Shown here piece by piece: positions 17,021 to 24,604 of a stretch of 64,000 nt of DNA. Position numbers and translations under genes: made by a program. The notes below the pieces were generated by a model, which was not told the origin of the DNA, did no database searches, and worked only from the letters and a program-made list of their open reading frames with translations. Origin of the DNA: an uncultured Prevotellaceae bacterium (lineage in GTDB: Bacteria > Bacteroidota > Bacteroidia > Bacteroidales > Bacteroidaceae); the NCBI GenBank assembly GCA_946406435.1, contig CAMJKP010000006.1, positions 1 through 64,000 of the forward strand, read 5' to 3'. Each line of letters starts with the position of its first letter. Position 1 is the first letter of the stretch.

Positions 17021-18235
17021 ATGGATTATAAAGATATGACATTTACTCTCGCAACAGGCTGTGGACGCGGCCTGTGCCGGAAAAGCTGTTCACGTTCAGA
17101 CCATCAGCTCAACGTGTACGACTGGCTTGCTGACATCTCCGGCAACAATGAGAGTACTGACCTTGTTGAGGTACAGTTTAAGAATACCCGCAAAGCATAC
17201 TATCACAACATCAACAGACTTGACCTTAAAAAAGGCGACTGGGTTGCAGTAGAAGCTTCCCCAGGTCATGATATCGGCGTTGTTACACTTACAGGGCGCC
17301 TCGCAATCATGCAGGTAAAGAAGGCAAACCTCAAGTCTGCCGATGACATAAAGCGCGTATATCGCTTTGCACGCGATACTGATATGGAGAAGTACGAGGA
17401 AGCAAAGGCACGCGAACACTCTACTATGATTCAGAGCCGACAGATAGCAAATGAGCTTGGCCTGAACATGAAAATAGGCGATGTGGAATATCAGGGCGAC
17501 GGCAATAAGGCCATCTTCTACTACATAGCCGACGAGCGTGTGGACTTCCGACAGCTCATCAAGGTCTTGGCAAACACATTCCATGTGCGTATTGAGATGA
17601 AACAGATAGGTGCACGTCAGGAGGCAGGACGTATTGGAGGTACTGGACCTTGCGGACGAGAGCTTTGCTGTGCTACCTGGATGAAGAACTTCTCTAGCGT
17701 CTCAACAACAGCGGCACGCCTACAGGACATTTCTCTCAACCCGCAGAAGCTCGCAGGTATGTGCGCAAAACTGAAATGCTGTCTTAACTATGAGGTTGAC
17801 TGCTATATGGAGGCTGGCAAGAAAATGCCTCCTAAAGATACTGTTCTCCAGACAGCCGATAGCGACTACTACCTCTTCAAGCAGGATATTATTGCCGGTA
17901 TCGTCACCTACTCTACCGACAAACGACTTGCTGCCAACCTTGAAACAATCCCTGCAGAACGAGCTGTGGAGATAATTGAGATGAACAAGCGTGGAGAAAA
18001 ACCTGTACAGCTCACATCCGACGGCACAGACAAAGAACCACAGAGGCCTAAGGACCTTCTCGCAGATGCTGACATCGCACGCTTCGACAAGGCAAAGAAG
18101 AAGAAAAAGAAGAAGAACAAAAATCATGGTGACAACAAAGGTGCTAATAACGACCAAGGCAAAGTAAATGCAGAACAGCAGAACAAGCCAAACGGCAATC
18201 ACCAACAGCAACAGCATCACCATCATAAGGGATAA
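17021..18235 (+). CDS. ricT: PSP1-domain protein RicT (YaaT-like)
   Basis: The PSP1 core contains conserved cysteines: GCGRGLCRKSC near the N-terminus and CGRELCCATW with KLKCCLNYE in the middle, which in RicT (YaaT) contribute to an iron-sulfur-bearing complex. The family role in Bacillus is RNA maturation with RNase Y; in Bacteroidota it is less clear. The last 60 residues are low complexity: a run of lysines, then an N/Q/H-rich end finishing in HHHHKG. This tail may bind metal or nucleic acid but is probably disordered. It is linked to holB and gldH in one run. Confidence 0.88.
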   Translation: MDYKDMTFTLATGCGRGLCRKSCSRSDHQLNVYDWLADISGNNESTDLVEVQFKNTRKAYYHNINRLDLKKGDWVAVEASPGHDIGVVTLTGRLAIMQVKKANLKSADDIKRVYRFARDTDMEKYEEAKAREHSTMIQSRQIANELGLNMKIGDVEYQGDGNKAIFYYIADERVDFRQLIKVLANTFHVRIEMKQIGARQEAGRIGGTGPCGRELCCATWMKNFSSVSTTAARLQDISLNPQKLAGMCAKLKCCLNYEVDCYMEAGKKMPPKDTVLQTADSDYYLFKQDIIAGIVTYSTDKRLAANLETIPAERAVEIIEMNKRGEKPVQLTSDGTDKEPQRPKDLLADADIARFDKAKKKKKKKNKNHGDNKGANNDQGKVNAEQQNKPNGNHQQQQHHHHKG

Positions 18236-18236
18236 A

Positions 18237-18271
18237 AAAGTAAAGAGAATAAGGTAGAAAGAATAGAGTAA
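18237..18271 (+). repeat. Five 7-bp purine-rich units before gldH
   Basis: AAAGTAA, AGAGAAT, AAGGTAG, AAAGAAT, AGAGTAA occupy exactly 35 bases and end 8 bases before the gldH ATG. The units read in a mirror-like order (1 resembles 5, 2 resembles 4). The same 35-bp length occurs before xusC and xusD. Confidence 0.65.
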
Positions 18272-18279
18272 GAAGGATA

Positions 18280-18750
18280 ATGCGAAAGCTATTTCTATAC
18301 ACCCTATATTGTGTTTGTATCGTAATGGGATTTACCTCATGCGATACAAACACACCTTATTATCATTACGCACATACACCCATCGACGGATGGGAAAAGA
18401 ACGACACACTAAGATACGATGTGCAGCCTCTGAAAAAAGGAGGGGAACACAAGATAACAGTAGCTCTGCGACTTAACGGAGCATATCCTTTCCGTAAGCT
18501 TTATCTTATTATGGAGCAGGATATTTTTCCAAGACTGCGATGCAAAACCGACACTATCTGTTTTGATGTTACAAGCAAGGAAGGACGATTTACAGGCAAC
18601 GGCATCTCATACTATCAATATACCGTCCCTGTATGCCAAGAACACTTCATGGAAAATGACTCCATCCATATAACTATACGTCATGCAATGAAGCGCGATA
18701 TCCTTCCGGGCATATCAGATATTGGTGTAAAGTTGGAGAGAATTCACTGA
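18280..18750 (+). CDS. gldH: GldH family lipoprotein
   Basis: This 156-residue lipoprotein has lipobox GFTSC and the GldH pattern: YYHYAHTPIDGWEKNDTLRYDV near the start and the ending DILPGISDIGVKLERI. GldH is required for gliding in Flavobacterium, but homologs are widespread in non-gliding Bacteroidota, where the role is unknown. It follows ricT after a 44-base spacer made of heptad repeats. A weak stem (18762-18785) after the stop may end the run. Confidence 0.88.
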   Translation: MRKLFLYTLYCVCIVMGFTSCDTNTPYYHYAHTPIDGWEKNDTLRYDVQPLKKGGEHKITVALRLNGAYPFRKLYLIMEQDIFPRLRCKTDTICFDVTSKEGRFTGNGISYYQYTVPVCQEHFMENDSIHITIRHAMKRDILPGISDIGVKLERIH

Positions 18751-18796
18751 TTATCAGGCACAAAACCTTCATTTTTAGAAGTTTTAACTTTTTGTT

Positions 18797-18828
18797 TTTG
18801 GTTATTTGACCGAAAATGCTTATTTTTG
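18797..18828 (+). promoter_or_regulatory. Promoter of the RlpA-like gene
   Basis: TTTG (18797-18800), 20 bases, TATTTTTG (18821-18828): a perfect consensus pair. A GATTATC/GATAATC inverted repeat (18855-18870) lies in the leader. Confidence 0.75.
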
Positions 18829-18898
18829 TCCCCCGAGTAATTAAGTGAATGACTGATTATCAGGATAATCCGCATTCAGGAACTGCTACCTAAAGAAT

Positions 18899-19516
18899 AA
18901 AAAGACGAGACATTTAGCAATCATAATTAGCTTATTAGTTACCTCTTGGCTATGCGCAAACGCACAGCAGAGGGGCAAAGCCTCGTATTATTCAAAAAGA
19001 GCAACAGGAGCAAGGACAAGTAGCGGTATTCTCTTGCATAATGACTCACTTGTTTGTGCCCACCGCACATATCCTTTCGGCACAAAACTTCTTGTAAAAA
19101 ACCTAACCAACGACAAAGAGGTTATTGTTACGGTAGTTGACAGAGGCCCATATAAAAAAGGTAGGATTATAGACCTTACATACGCTGCAGCCGAACAACT
19201 TGGCATGATAACCAAAGGTGTAGTGGCCGTAGAGGTTAGTGTATATCCAGACAAGACCGCTCCATACGCATTGGATCCTATATCTCTCCCTGAGATTGAC
19301 CTTGAAGAGCATGAAAATGCCACTACAAATGAGGGGTACGATGCTGTCTGGATAAAAGAACAACAAAAAAATGCTCCAAAAGAAATAGCACAGAATCTCA
19401 TAAAAGAGGACAAGAACACTAACAATAGCACAAAGTCCTCTGCTGTAAAGAACACTCAAACTAAGTCTACAGCAAATAAGAGAAGTGCCACAAGTACGAG
19501 AAAAAAGAGGAGGTAA
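18899..19516 (+). CDS. rlpA: RlpA-like secreted double-psi beta-barrel protein, start codon unclear
   Basis: The frame from 18869 to 19516 contains a good signal peptide (RHLAIIISLLVTSWLCANAQ) and an RlpA domain: GKASYYSKRATGARTSSG, CAHRTYPFGTKLLVKN, VVDRGPYKKGRIIDLTYAAAEQLG. RlpA proteins act on peptidoglycan at the septum or in the periplasm. The odd point is that there is no ATG, GTG or TTG before the signal peptide; the first TTG (19034) falls inside the domain. Homology suggests the protein begins KKTRHLA with the preceding codon AAT (18896-18898) where a start is expected. ATA, ATC or ATT at 18920-18928 are near-cognate options. Either the start was mutated, or a rare start is used, or there is a read error. 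The C-terminal 50 residues are a K/T/S-rich tail. Confidence 0.75.
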   Translation, partial: KKTRHLAIIISLLVTSWLCANAQQRGKASYYSKRATGARTSSGILLHNDSLVCAHRTYPFGTKLLVKNLTNDKEVIVTVVDRGPYKKGRIIDLTYAAAEQLGMITKGVVAVEVSVYPDKTAPYALDPISLPEIDLEEHENATTNEGYDAVWIKEQQKNAPKEIAQNLIKEDKNTNNSTKSSAVKNTQTKSTANKRSATSTRKKRR

Positions 19517-19532
19517 AACTTCTTCTTTTTTC
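19500..19532 (+). terminator. Terminator overlapping the RlpA-like stop codon
   Basis: GAAAAAAGAGGAG (19500-19512) can pair with CTTCTTCTTTTTTC (19519-19532), followed by more T. The stop codon lies in the loop. Confidence 0.5.
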
Positions 19533-19556
19533 ATTTTATCCAAGCCTATACTCTAC

Positions 19557-19682
19557 ATCCGTTATAAGTCCGCTTCTCCTTCGCATCAAGTCCGTTTCAA
19601 ATCCGTTCCTAAGATTAGGAGGGAAATGGGACTTACACCGACTTTGGTACGGACTTACATAGGAATTAGAAGGGAACTAAAG
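19557..19682. repeat. Palindromic 11-bp phased array, TCCGTT type, 5+5 units
   Basis: Five units of 11 bases with core TCCG or TTCG (19557, 19568, 19579, 19590, 19601) are followed by a 16-base centre containing AAGATTAGGA, then five inverted units beginning GGGA, CGAC, CGGA, AGGA and GGGA (19628, 19639, 19650, 19661, 19672). It lies between convergent genes. Confidence 0.85.
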
Positions 19683-19708
19683 AGTAGCTCTAAACAACGA
19701 AGGAAATT

Positions 19709-20539
19709 CTATTTCAAATGAATTTCAAAACGTGAAAGATACATGCCACTCTTGCCATTCTGACTGACAGGAACTTTCTTTCCAGAAGCATTCTCTATCA
19801 TCTTTGCTGGATTAAGATACGTGTGGGTGTGTCCGCCAAGAACAAGGTCTATACCCTCTGTCTGAGGCACTACACGTTCATCGGATGGCTCTTCGTCACC
19901 TGTTTTCCAACCAAGATGTGAAAGGCAGATAACAAGGTCACACTTTTCCTTTTGACAAAGAGTCTTAACAATATCCTTTGTAACGGCAATAGGATCAAGA
20001 TATTTGATATTGCCATAGTTCCTACCCACAACAAGTCCTTCGAGTTTAGGCGAAAGGCCGAACACACCAATCTTTACACCATTACGTTTAATAATGGTAT
20101 ATGGCTTAACAATACCCTCAAGAACTGTTCCCGAGAAATCGTAGTTGGCACAAACAATAGGGAACTTCGCCATTTTAAAGAGGCGTGCCATATTGTCAAG
20201 TCCGAAATCAAACTCATGATTACCGATTGTGGCAGCATCATAGCCCATGAGATTCATAAGTCCAATCTCCACATCGCCCTTAAACATACTATAATAAGGA
20301 GAGCCTTGAGAGAAGTCCCCACAATCAAAGAGCAGTAGATTCGGGTTGAGCTTACGTTGTTGCTTGACATATACCACACGACGGGTAAATCCACCAAGAT
20401 TCGCCTTTTTCTTATCGGCCAAGTTCTTGCTGAATGGGAATATCTGCGAATGGCAGTCGTTAGAATGAAGTACGACGAGATTCTTTTGCGCTACGGCATT
20501 AAGCGCGACAAAAAGGAAAAGGAATAATATCTTTCTCAT
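19709..20539 (-). CDS. Secreted metallophosphatase, catalytic half of a split 5'-nucleotidase
   Basis: This is a calcineurin-like phosphoesterase of the UshA type with signal peptide MRKILFLFLFVALNAVAQ. All metal-binding motifs are present: LHSNDCHSQ, FDCGDFSQGSPYY, TIGNHEFDFG, CLSHLGWKT and GGHTHTYL. The usual C-terminal substrate domain is absent here and is encoded by the gene immediately upstream. The start at 20539 follows an AGGTG sequence; M at 20548 is possible. It is predicted to release phosphate from nucleotides in the periplasm. The stop lies 27 bases from the 11-bp array. Confidence 0.88.
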   Translation of the reverse strand: MRKILFLFLFVALNAVAQKNLVVLHSNDCHSQIFPFSKNLADKKKANLGGFTRRVVYVKQQRKLNPNLLLFDCGDFSQGSPYYSMFKGDVEIGLMNLMGYDAATIGNHEFDFGLDNMARLFKMAKFPIVCANYDFSGTVLEGIVKPYTIIKRNGVKIGVFGLSPKLEGLVVGRNYGNIKYLDPIAVTKDIVKTLCQKEKCDLVICLSHLGWKTGDEEPSDERVVPQTEGIDLVLGGHTHTYLNPAKMIENASGKKVPVSQNGKSGMYLSRFEIHLK

Positions 20540-20552
20540 TACATTCACCTCC

Positions 20553-21323
20553 CTACTCTACTGTTATTCTACCTTCTATCTCAGCATCCACAACACGACC
20601 TTTCTTCATTTCCTCACGAAAATAGTCCATGATTATGAAACGGAGATTATTACTCTTGTCGGTGAGCATCTTACGATTAGTGCCATTCACAAAAGCAGGC
20701 ATTCCGTCATTTCCTTCTGCAAGATAGTCAATTGTGGCAATTCTATACTCAGCATCAGGATCGACATCCTCACCATTTATCTTCAGACTTATAAGTTTAT
20801 TGTCCTTGCTAATGACCGCCTTAACGGAATGGCTAACGCCCTCACCTCCTCGGGCAGCAATCTGTTCAAAGAGAGTTTTAACCCAAGAACCTTTCATCGT
20901 CATAAAACAAATCTTGTTCTCAAAAGGAGCGACTTCAATCACATCTCCGATAGTCACATCTCCCTTTTCTAATGATGCTCGAATTCCCCCCATATTATAT
21001 ACAGAGAAAACAGGTTTCTCGTCAAAGTCCTTTCCTGCCCAAATGAGGATGTCGGCAAGAAGGTTGGAAAGCTTACTTTCCGGACGGTCAGCATCCATAT
21101 CGCAAGCCACACGTCCCACGACAGGAGACATGATACTATCAACTTTGGCTTTGAAAGGCGCAAGGAAGTTCGCTGTCTCAGCATCAGGAACAATGTCAAA
21201 AAGAGAATCCATCGTGACTCGCTGATAGTCAACCGACTGCACAGAATAGTGATGCGAGGAACAGGAGACAAAGCCAAGAGCTATTGCATAAGCAAGCAGC
21301 AAAAATTCTAAATACCTTTTCAT
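20553..21323 (-). CDS. Lipoprotein with 5'-nucleotidase C-terminal domain
   Basis: This 256-residue lipoprotein (lipobox GFVSC) carries the 5'-nucleotidase C-terminal domain: ESKLSNLLADILIWAG, VYNMGGIRASLEKGDVTIGDVIEVAPFENK and YRIATIDYLAEGNDGMPAF. In UshA this domain binds the nucleotide base. It is the first gene of a two-gene unit with the catalytic half 13 bases downstream, so the two probably assemble into one enzyme at the membrane surface. A -7 box lies at 21355-21362. Confidence 0.88.
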   Translation of the reverse strand: MKRYLEFLLLAYAIALGFVSCSSHHYSVQSVDYQRVTMDSLFDIVPDAETANFLAPFKAKVDSIMSPVVGRVACDMDADRPESKLSNLLADILIWAGKDFDEKPVFSVYNMGGIRASLEKGDVTIGDVIEVAPFENKICFMTMKGSWVKTLFEQIAARGGEGVSHSVKAVISKDNKLISLKINGEDVDPDAEYRIATIDYLAEGNDGMPAFVNGTNRKMLTDKSNNLRFIIMDYFREEMKKGRVVDAEIEGRITVE

Positions 21324-21354
21324 ATAATTATGAGTGAAATTAGAAAAACCGATA

Positions 21355-21362
21355 CAAAAATA
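21355..21362 (-). promoter_or_regulatory. -7 box of the split nucleotidase unit
   Basis: Leftward TATTTTTG fits the consensus; no clear -33 box is seen. Confidence 0.5.
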
Positions 21363-21412
21363 CTCTTTTTTAGTTAATTATAAAAGGAAATTGAGAAAAA
21401 AGTCACAAAAAG

Positions 21413-21444
21413 TTTGGTTACTCGAAGGAAAATCTGTAATTTTG
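21413..21444 (+). promoter_or_regulatory. rplS promoter
   Basis: TTTG (21413-21416), 20 bases, TAATTTTG (21437-21444): a perfect pair, giving a leader of about 90 bases before rplS. Confidence 0.8.
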
Positions 21445-21451
21445 CACCCGC

Positions 21452-21539
21452 TTTCCTGCGTAACCGATGGTGAGGGAGAAGTGTTACCCACTATGTTGCG
21501 CTAGAACGATACAACAATTTAACAAAACAATTCAACAAA
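21452..21539 (+). promoter_or_regulatory. rplS leader, possible autoregulatory structure
   Basis: GTAAC (21460-21464) can pair with GTTAC (21483-21487) around a GA-rich loop, and GCG (21458-21460) with later CGC. L19 leaders that regulate their own gene are known in flavobacteria and Firmicutes. Whether this one belongs to them cannot be decided by eye. Confidence 0.3.
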
Positions 21540-21896
21540 ATGGATTTGATCAAAGTTGCTGAAGAAGCATTTGCAACCGGCAAGCAGTTCCCTGAGTTCA
21601 AGCCAGGTGACACTATCACTGTCGCTTACAAAATTATCGAGGGTTCAAAGGAGCGTATCCAGCTCTATCGTGGTGTAGTCATCAAGATCTCTGGTCACGG
21701 TGACAAGAAGCGTTTCACAGTTCGTAAGATGTCAGGTACTATTGGTGTAGAGCGTATCTTCCCAATCGAGTCTCCTGCTATCGAGTCAATCGAGGTGAAC
21801 AAGCACGGTAAGGTACGTCGCGCTAAGCTCTACTACCTCCGCAACCTTACAGGTAAGAAGGCACGTATCGCTGAAAAGCGTGTTGTTACAAAGTAA
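21540..21896 (+). CDS. rplS: 50S ribosomal protein L19
   Basis: This is a 118-residue protein with all L19 features: [46 protein letters not shown] and [10 protein letters not shown]19 sits at the 30S-50S interface. It is monocistronic, with a perfect promoter, an 88-base leader and its own terminator. Confidence 0.98.
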   Translation: MDLIKVAEEAFATGKQFPEFKPGDTITVAYKIIEGSKERIQLYRGVVIKISGHGDKKRFTVRKMSGTIGVERIFPIESPAIESIEVNKHGKVRRAKLYYLRNLTGKKARIAEKRVVTK

Positions 21897-21913
21897 TTTG
21901 TGCACACTGAAAA

Positions 21914-21947
21914 TAAAAAAGACTCACGCTGTGTGGGTCTTTTTTTT
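21914..21947 (+). terminator. rplS terminator
   Basis: AAAAAAGACTCAC pairs with GTGGGTCTTTTTT around GCTGT, ending in a run of T. Confidence 0.85.
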
Positions 21948-21961
21948 AATTTTCCTTGCAA

Positions 21962-22108
21962 ATGAAACATCTCAAAATTGATCTCCACAAGGCATGGGAT
22001 ATCATAAAGAAATATGAGCATCCCTCAAAGGAAGCACGCGACCGTATTGCCTTGCTTGCAGGATTCCAGACTTGGGAAGACCTGCAAAAAGAGTTGGCAA
22101 AGAATTGA
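21962..22108 (+). CDS. Small protein of 48 residues, unknown function
   Basis: From ATG at 21962 to TGA at 22106-22108 the frame encodes a charged helical protein beginning MKHLKIDLHKAWDIIKKYEH and ending LQKELAKN. Codon use and the amphipathic pattern look real. It lies 15 bases after the rplS terminator and 22 bases before the transformylase gene. An artificially long reading of the latter would overlap it. No family is recognised. Confidence 0.6.
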   Translation: MKHLKIDLHKAWDIIKKYEHPSKEARDRIALLAGFQTWEDLQKELAKN

Positions 22109-22130
22109 ACAACATTTCTATACATTACAA

Positions 22131-23312
22131 ATGAAAGAACTAGCTCTCAAGTACGGCTGTAACCCAAACCAGAAGCCGTCTCGTATCTTCATCACCGAAG
22201 GCGAACTGCCTATCGAAGTTCTTAACGGACGTCCAGGATACATCAACTTCCTTGACGCGCTCAACTCTTGGCAGCTTGTCAAGGAGCTCAAGGAGGCTAC
22301 AGGTCTCTGTGCCGCTGCAAGCTTCAAGCACGTCAGCCCTGCAGGAGCTGCTGTAGGTCTTCCTCTGTCAGACACCCTGAAGAAGATCTACTTCGTTGAC
22401 GATGTAAAGATTCCTCTCTCTCCTATCGCTTGTGCCTATGCACGTGCTCGTGGCGCTGACCGTATGTCAAGCTATGGTGACTTCATCGCCCTCTCTGACA
22501 CTTGTGATGCAGCTGTTGCTACTCTCATCAAGCGCGAGGTAAGTGATGGTGTCATTGCTCCTGACTATACAGAGGAGGCTCTCCAGATTCTTCGCGACAA
22601 GCGTAAGGGTACTTACAACGTAATCAAGATTGACCCTAACTATACTCCTGCTCCAATCGAGACAAAGCAATGCTTCGGTATCACTTTCGAACAGGGACGC
22701 AACGAGATCAAGCTCAACGATCCTGCTCTCTTCGAGAACATTCCAACAAAGAGCAAGACATTCAGCGACGAGGCTAAGCGCGATCTCATGATTGCCCTCA
22801 TCACTCTGAAATATACTCAGTCAAACTCTGTATGTTATGTTAAGGATGGTCAGGCAATCGGTATCGGTGCTGGTCAGCAGAGCCGTATCCACTGTACTCG
22901 TCTTGCTGGTAACAAGGCTGATATCTGGTGGTTGCGCCAGTGTCCAAAGGTTATGAACCTTCCATTCAAGGAGGGAATACGTCGTGCAGATCGCGACAAC
23001 ACCATCGATGTATATATCTCAGACGACTATGAGGACGTACTCGCAGAGGGCGTATGGCAGAACTTCTTCTCTGAGAAGCCAGAGCCTCTGACACGCGAGG
23101 AGAAGAAGGCATGGATTGCACAGAACACAAAGGTTGCTCTTGGTTCAGATGCTTTCTTCCCATTCGGCGACAACATCGAGCGCGCTCACAAGTCAGGCGT
23201 TGAGTTCATCGCACAGGCAGGTGGTTCAGTTCGTGATGACAATGTCATCGAGACTTGCGACAAGTACGGCATCACAATGGCATTCACAGGCGTTCGCCTC
23301 TTCCACCATTAA
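22131..23312 (+). CDS. AICAR formyltransferase without the IMP cyclohydrolase domain
   Basis: The start at 22131 (MKELALKYGCNPNQKPS) gives 394 residues. The AICARFT domain of PurH is recognisable: LKYGCNPNQ, SFKHVSPAGAAVG, YARARGADRMSSYGDFIALS, YTQSNSVCYVKDGQAIGIGAGQQSR, and near the end DAFFPFGDNIERAHKSGVEFIAQAGGSVRDD with a final GVRLFHH. The N-terminal MGS-like cyclohydrolase part of bifunctional PurH is absent. It transfers a formyl group from 10-formyl-THF to AICAR in purine synthesis. The cyclohydrolase must be encoded elsewhere, possibly in a second full-length purH, which many Bacteroidota have. Confidence 0.88.
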   Translation: MKELALKYGCNPNQKPSRIFITEGELPIEVLNGRPGYINFLDALNSWQLVKELKEATGLCAAASFKHVSPAGAAVGLPLSDTLKKIYFVDDVKIPLSPIACAYARARGADRMSSYGDFIALSDTCDAAVATLIKREVSDGVIAPDYTEEALQILRDKRKGTYNVIKIDPNYTPAPIETKQCFGITFEQGRNEIKLNDPALFENIPTKSKTFSDEAKRDLMIALITLKYTQSNSVCYVKDGQAIGIGAGQQSRIHCTRLAGNKADIWWLRQCPKVMNLPFKEGIRRADRDNTIDVYISDDYEDVLAEGVWQNFFSEKPEPLTREEKKAWIAQNTKVALGSDAFFPFGDNIERAHKSGVEFIAQAGGSVRDDNVIETCDKYGITMAFTGVRLFHH

Positions 23313-23315
23313 TAT

Positions 23316-23507
23316 ATGGCAAACGACTTTGAGGATATCCTGGTCAATGGCATTTCATTCTCTCGCGGAGGCACTAAGCCAAAGCAGGATGACGGAAAGG
23401 TCAAGACCAAGGCAAAGAAAAAGAAATACATAACTGGAGCTCACGGTTCGGGTTCTGCCAAGCAAAAGGCTAAATATCGCGAACAAAGAGCCAACCGACA
23501 TAAATAA
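23316..23507 (+). CDS. Small basic protein of 63 residues
   Basis: It starts 3 bases after the transformylase stop, suggesting co-translation. The N-terminus is MANDFEDILVNGISFSRGG, and the rest is lysine- and arginine-rich, ending YREQRANRHK. The composition suggests nucleic-acid binding or disorder. No family is recognised; the close coupling is the main support. Confidence 0.5.
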   Translation: MANDFEDILVNGISFSRGGTKPKQDDGKVKTKAKKKKYITGAHGSGSAKQKAKYREQRANRHK

Positions 23508-23512
23508 TTTAC

Positions 23513-23636
23513 GATTATCCGCAATCACCCGATAGCGTCCCAAGAGGATATGATGGAACTTTAGGAATTGCTTTTGGCTTTTCCTTCGACCAACAACCTC
23601 TTTGACGTTCAGGCTATCGGGTAAATGCGGATAATC
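23513..23636. repeat. 124-bp near-palindrome able to form a long hairpin
   Basis: GATTATCCGCA (23513-23523) pairs with 23626-23636, CCCGATAGC (23528-23536) with GCTATCGGG (23613-23621), AAGAGG (23542-23547) with CCTCTT (23597-23602), and an inner GGAA with TTCC. No T tract follows, so it is not an ordinary terminator. It could be a small structured RNA or a palindromic mobile repeat. It starts 6 bases after the small basic protein gene. Confidence 0.7.
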
Positions 23637-23721
23637 ATTTATTGTTTTATGCGTTTTTATCTGTACCAGAAAAATAGGACATAATATTATTCACGTTATA
23701 CTAAGATTAAAAACAAATGCT

Positions 23722-24501
23722 ATGATTAGAATCATTTCAGTAATTTTCACTCTGTTAGTTACTTTACAGACTTCTGCACAAATACTTGTGATTCCAGACG
23801 TACATGGGCGTTCGTTCTGGAAAAATGCGGTAGCCCAAAATACAGATATACCCATCATATTCTTAGGTGATTATCTGGATCCTTATGCCCACGAGAACAT
23901 CTCACAAGAAGAGGCATTAGCTAATTTCAAGGAGATAATTGCTTTCAAACAAGCGAACAAGGACAGAGTGACATTGCTTATAGGCAATCACGAAATTCAT
24001 TATATCGACACATTTTATAAGTTTGGCAGAAAAGACACAATCCGAGCAGAAGAGATACACAAGCTAATCCTCGACAATCTATCTCTTTTTTCCATTGCTT
24101 CACACGCAGAAATAAATGGAAAGACATTACTCTTCACTCATGCAGGCTTGGTAGAACCTTGGTGGAAAAAGCATTTCCCTAACACACCGACAGATGCTAA
24201 CAGCATTTGTAATGCGCTAAATGAAAAGATGAAGAGCATGGAAACTTTTGGCACTTTCATAGATAAAGCTATAATGGACGTCACCAAACTACGTGGAGGA
24301 GATGCAGAGGCAGGCTCTTGCCTGTGGGCTGACTTGGACGAACATGATAATCGTCCAGACTATTTCCACGGAATATATCAGGTATTCGGACACACACAGC
24401 AGAAAAAGAAAGCTGTCATCAAGAAAACATTTGCAGACTTGGATTGTCGAAAGGCATTTCTGATAACATCCAAAGGAAAGATAAAAGAAATCAAGAAATA
24501 A
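23722..24501 (+). CDS. Secreted calcineurin-like phosphoesterase (PPP-type motifs)
   Basis: This 259-residue protein has signal peptide MIRIISVIFTLLVTLQTSAQ. It has the order of metal motifs seen in PPP protein phosphatases and bis-nucleotide phosphatases: IPDVHGRSFW, FLGDYLDP, LIGNHE, FTHAGL and, near the end, FGHTQQKK. The motif spacing is compatible with an intact dimetal site. A periplasmic location is unusual for this subgroup; the substrate is unknown. The gene stands alone with a terminator after it. Confidence 0.85.
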   Translation: MIRIISVIFTLLVTLQTSAQILVIPDVHGRSFWKNAVAQNTDIPIIFLGDYLDPYAHENISQEEALANFKEIIAFKQANKDRVTLLIGNHEIHYIDTFYKFGRKDTIRAEEIHKLILDNLSLFSIASHAEINGKTLLFTHAGLVEPWWKKHFPNTPTDANSICNALNEKMKSMETFGTFIDKAIMDVTKLRGGDAEAGSCLWADLDEHDNRPDYFHGIYQVFGHTQQKKKAVIKKTFADLDCRKAFLITSKGKIKEIKK

Positions 24502-24508
24502 TTATGAC

Positions 24509-24560
24509 AAAAGTCAGGTTTTTGCACATAGCGGCAAGGATCTGACCTTTTTCTTTTTTT
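24509..24560 (+). terminator. Terminator after the phosphoesterase gene
   Basis: AAAAGTCAG (24509-24517) pairs with CTGACCTTTTT (24542-24552, one bulge), followed by CTTTTTTTT. Confidence 0.65.
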
Positions 24561-24604
24561 TCCGAAAGATATTTGCAAGAGAGAAGATCCAACGTGTTGG
24601 CATA

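Noticed and set aside
17720..18226. 168-codon hydrophobic leftward frame resembling a membrane protein
   Set aside because: Antisense of the lysine- and histidine-rich end of ricT; the hydrophobicity is a codon-complement effect.
22014..22130. Longer N-terminus for the AICAR transformylase
   Set aside because: It overlaps the 48-residue ORF and adds residues not seen in the family before KYGCNPNQ.
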